From contig NZ_FNON01000011.1 in NCBI RefSeq assembly GCF_900107045.1, positions 248,001 to 312,000 on the forward strand: DNA of 64,000 nt, written 5' to 3'. Below, piece after piece: positions 63,534 through 64,000 of this stretch. The notes under the pieces were generated by a model. It saw only the letters and a program-made list of their open reading frames with translations, was not told the origin of the DNA and searched no databases. This DNA comes from Amycolatopsis xylanica (GTDB lineage: Bacteria > Actinomycetota > Actinomycetes > Mycobacteriales > Pseudonocardiaceae). The position numbers and the translations under genes were made by a program. The first letter of the stretch is position 1. Every line of letters starts with the position of its first letter.

Positions 63534-63658
63534 CGCTCATAAGTGGCACAGCCGGTTCTGGCCTGGGCGCGATCAACCTGTTCACTCGGCTCAGCGCCAC
63601 CGCCAGGCGAGTCGCCGGAGCCTGGGCTGACAGACCCAGGCTTGTCCGGAAGACGTGC
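63534..63658. terminator. Hairpin and half family A element between convergent genes
   Basis: GCCTGGG (63620-63626) pairs with CCCAGGC (63635-63641); it would terminate the leftward esterase transcript. At 63534-63570 there is a fragment resembling the left half of a family A hairpin (TAAGTGGCACAGCCGGTTCT), with no right half. Confidence 0.5.
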
Positions 63659-64000
63659 TCATGCCTTTTCGTGGACGAAGGAAATCCAACGGTTCTGGAC
63701 ATCATCGACCGCTATGGCCAGCTCGCCCGGCACGCCGCGGGCGAGCATGGGGGCGTGCCGCCAGGCGTCGAGTGTGCCGAAGACGAACGGCAGGTCGATG
63801 CAATGGCAGGCACCGTACGGGCTACCTGCAGGCGACCAGTCGAACTCGTACCACCGGGGTGGATTCCCGTGCCGGGCGAGGAGTTCCGCGAACCGGCGAC
63901 CTGGCCCGATGAAGAACCGCTCGGTCAGCAGGTCACCCGTTCGAGCCTCGACGGCGGCTGCGGCGCGGCCGGACCGAGCCCGGTCGTGGTGCCGTCGGGG
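63659..64000 (-). CDS. Type-B carboxylesterase, C-terminal part
   Basis: The reading frame enters from the right edge and closes at 63659, leaving 113 residues. The segment RWYEFDWSPAGSPYGACHCI DLPFVFGTLDAW is the C-terminal signature of para-nitrobenzyl-esterase-like carboxylesterases, in which the catalytic His sits in the GACHxxDLPFVFG stretch. The start is outside the window, so the nucleophile and oxyanion hole cannot be checked. The frame has no stop and no in-frame ATG in the visible part, but its composition and motif are convincing. Confidence 0.8.
   Translation of the reverse strand, partial: PRRHHDRARSGRAAAAVEARTGDLLTERFFIGPGRRFAELLARHGNPPRWYEFDWSPAGSPYGACHCIDLPFVFGTLDAWRHAPMLARGVPGELAIAVDDVQNRWISFVHEKA

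Noticed and set aside
63534..63570. Possible seventh family A hairpin
   Set aside because: Only a left-half-like fragment is present and it cannot form the usual stem, so it is listed only as a possible remnant.

Overview
The window is high-GC, gene-dense actinomycete DNA. GTG and TTG starts are frequent, genes are coupled by ATGA, GTGA and TGATG overlaps, and there are many secreted enzymes, two-component systems, LysR and TetR regulators and an NRPS/PKS cluster. This fits a soil actinomycete of the Pseudonocardiales type (Amycolatopsis- or Lentzea-like), but the genus is an inference from style, not from a marker gene. No rRNA, tRNA, CRISPR array, insertion sequence or phage gene was seen.

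Layout. 1-6021: a carbohydrate ABC importer (end of the binding protein, two permeases, ATPase), a DUF5107/TPR protein and a DeoR-type regulator. 6139-10211: a secreted GH31 glycosidase and two small proteins. 10409-15679: a complete-looking trans-4-hydroxy-L-proline degradation operon (epimerase, deaminase, three dehydrogenase components) headed by an XRE-cupin regulator with a dyad operator. 15873-22894: a secreted zinc protease, an Xaa-Pro aminopeptidase with a divergent LysR gene, and a tdh-kbl-LysR threonine-catabolism operon followed by a tautomerase gene. 23467-30723: a large modular GH87-type alpha-glucanase, two tandem paralogous secreted PKD proteins and a small secreted protein. 30720-39509: a DesK/LuxR-type two-component system, a copper efflux operon (CopA and a His-rich secreted protein) with a CsoR-like box, and a divergent OmpR-type two-component system. 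40018-46699: an atypical NAD-dependent DNA ligase, a Ca2+/H+ antiporter, membrane proteins and a membrane-anchored PQQ-like beta-propeller protein.

46689-62306 holds a compact NRPS/PKS operon read leftward. It comprises a TetR regulator, NRPS C-A-PCP-TE, a hybrid megasynthase A-PCP-C-A-PCP-KS-KR-ACP-TE with no AT domain, a GSCFA-family protein, an SGNH-type hydrolase and a TauD/TfdA dioxygenase. My reading of the second A domain of the hybrid gives a proline-type code. A Tat-exported agmatine-deiminase-like gene, divergent from the TetR gene across a perfect 20-bp palindrome, and the C-terminal end of a type-B carboxylesterase close the window.

The most unusual feature is a set of several families of long, nearly perfect inverted repeats. 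They sit mainly in gaps between genes, often exactly between convergent stop codons, and some are nested within one another. One copy of a 64-bp double palindrome lies in frame inside the GSCFA gene of the biosynthetic cluster, where it adds about 20 residues to the protein. Five convergent gene pairs overlap at their stop codons, three of them by exactly CTAG.
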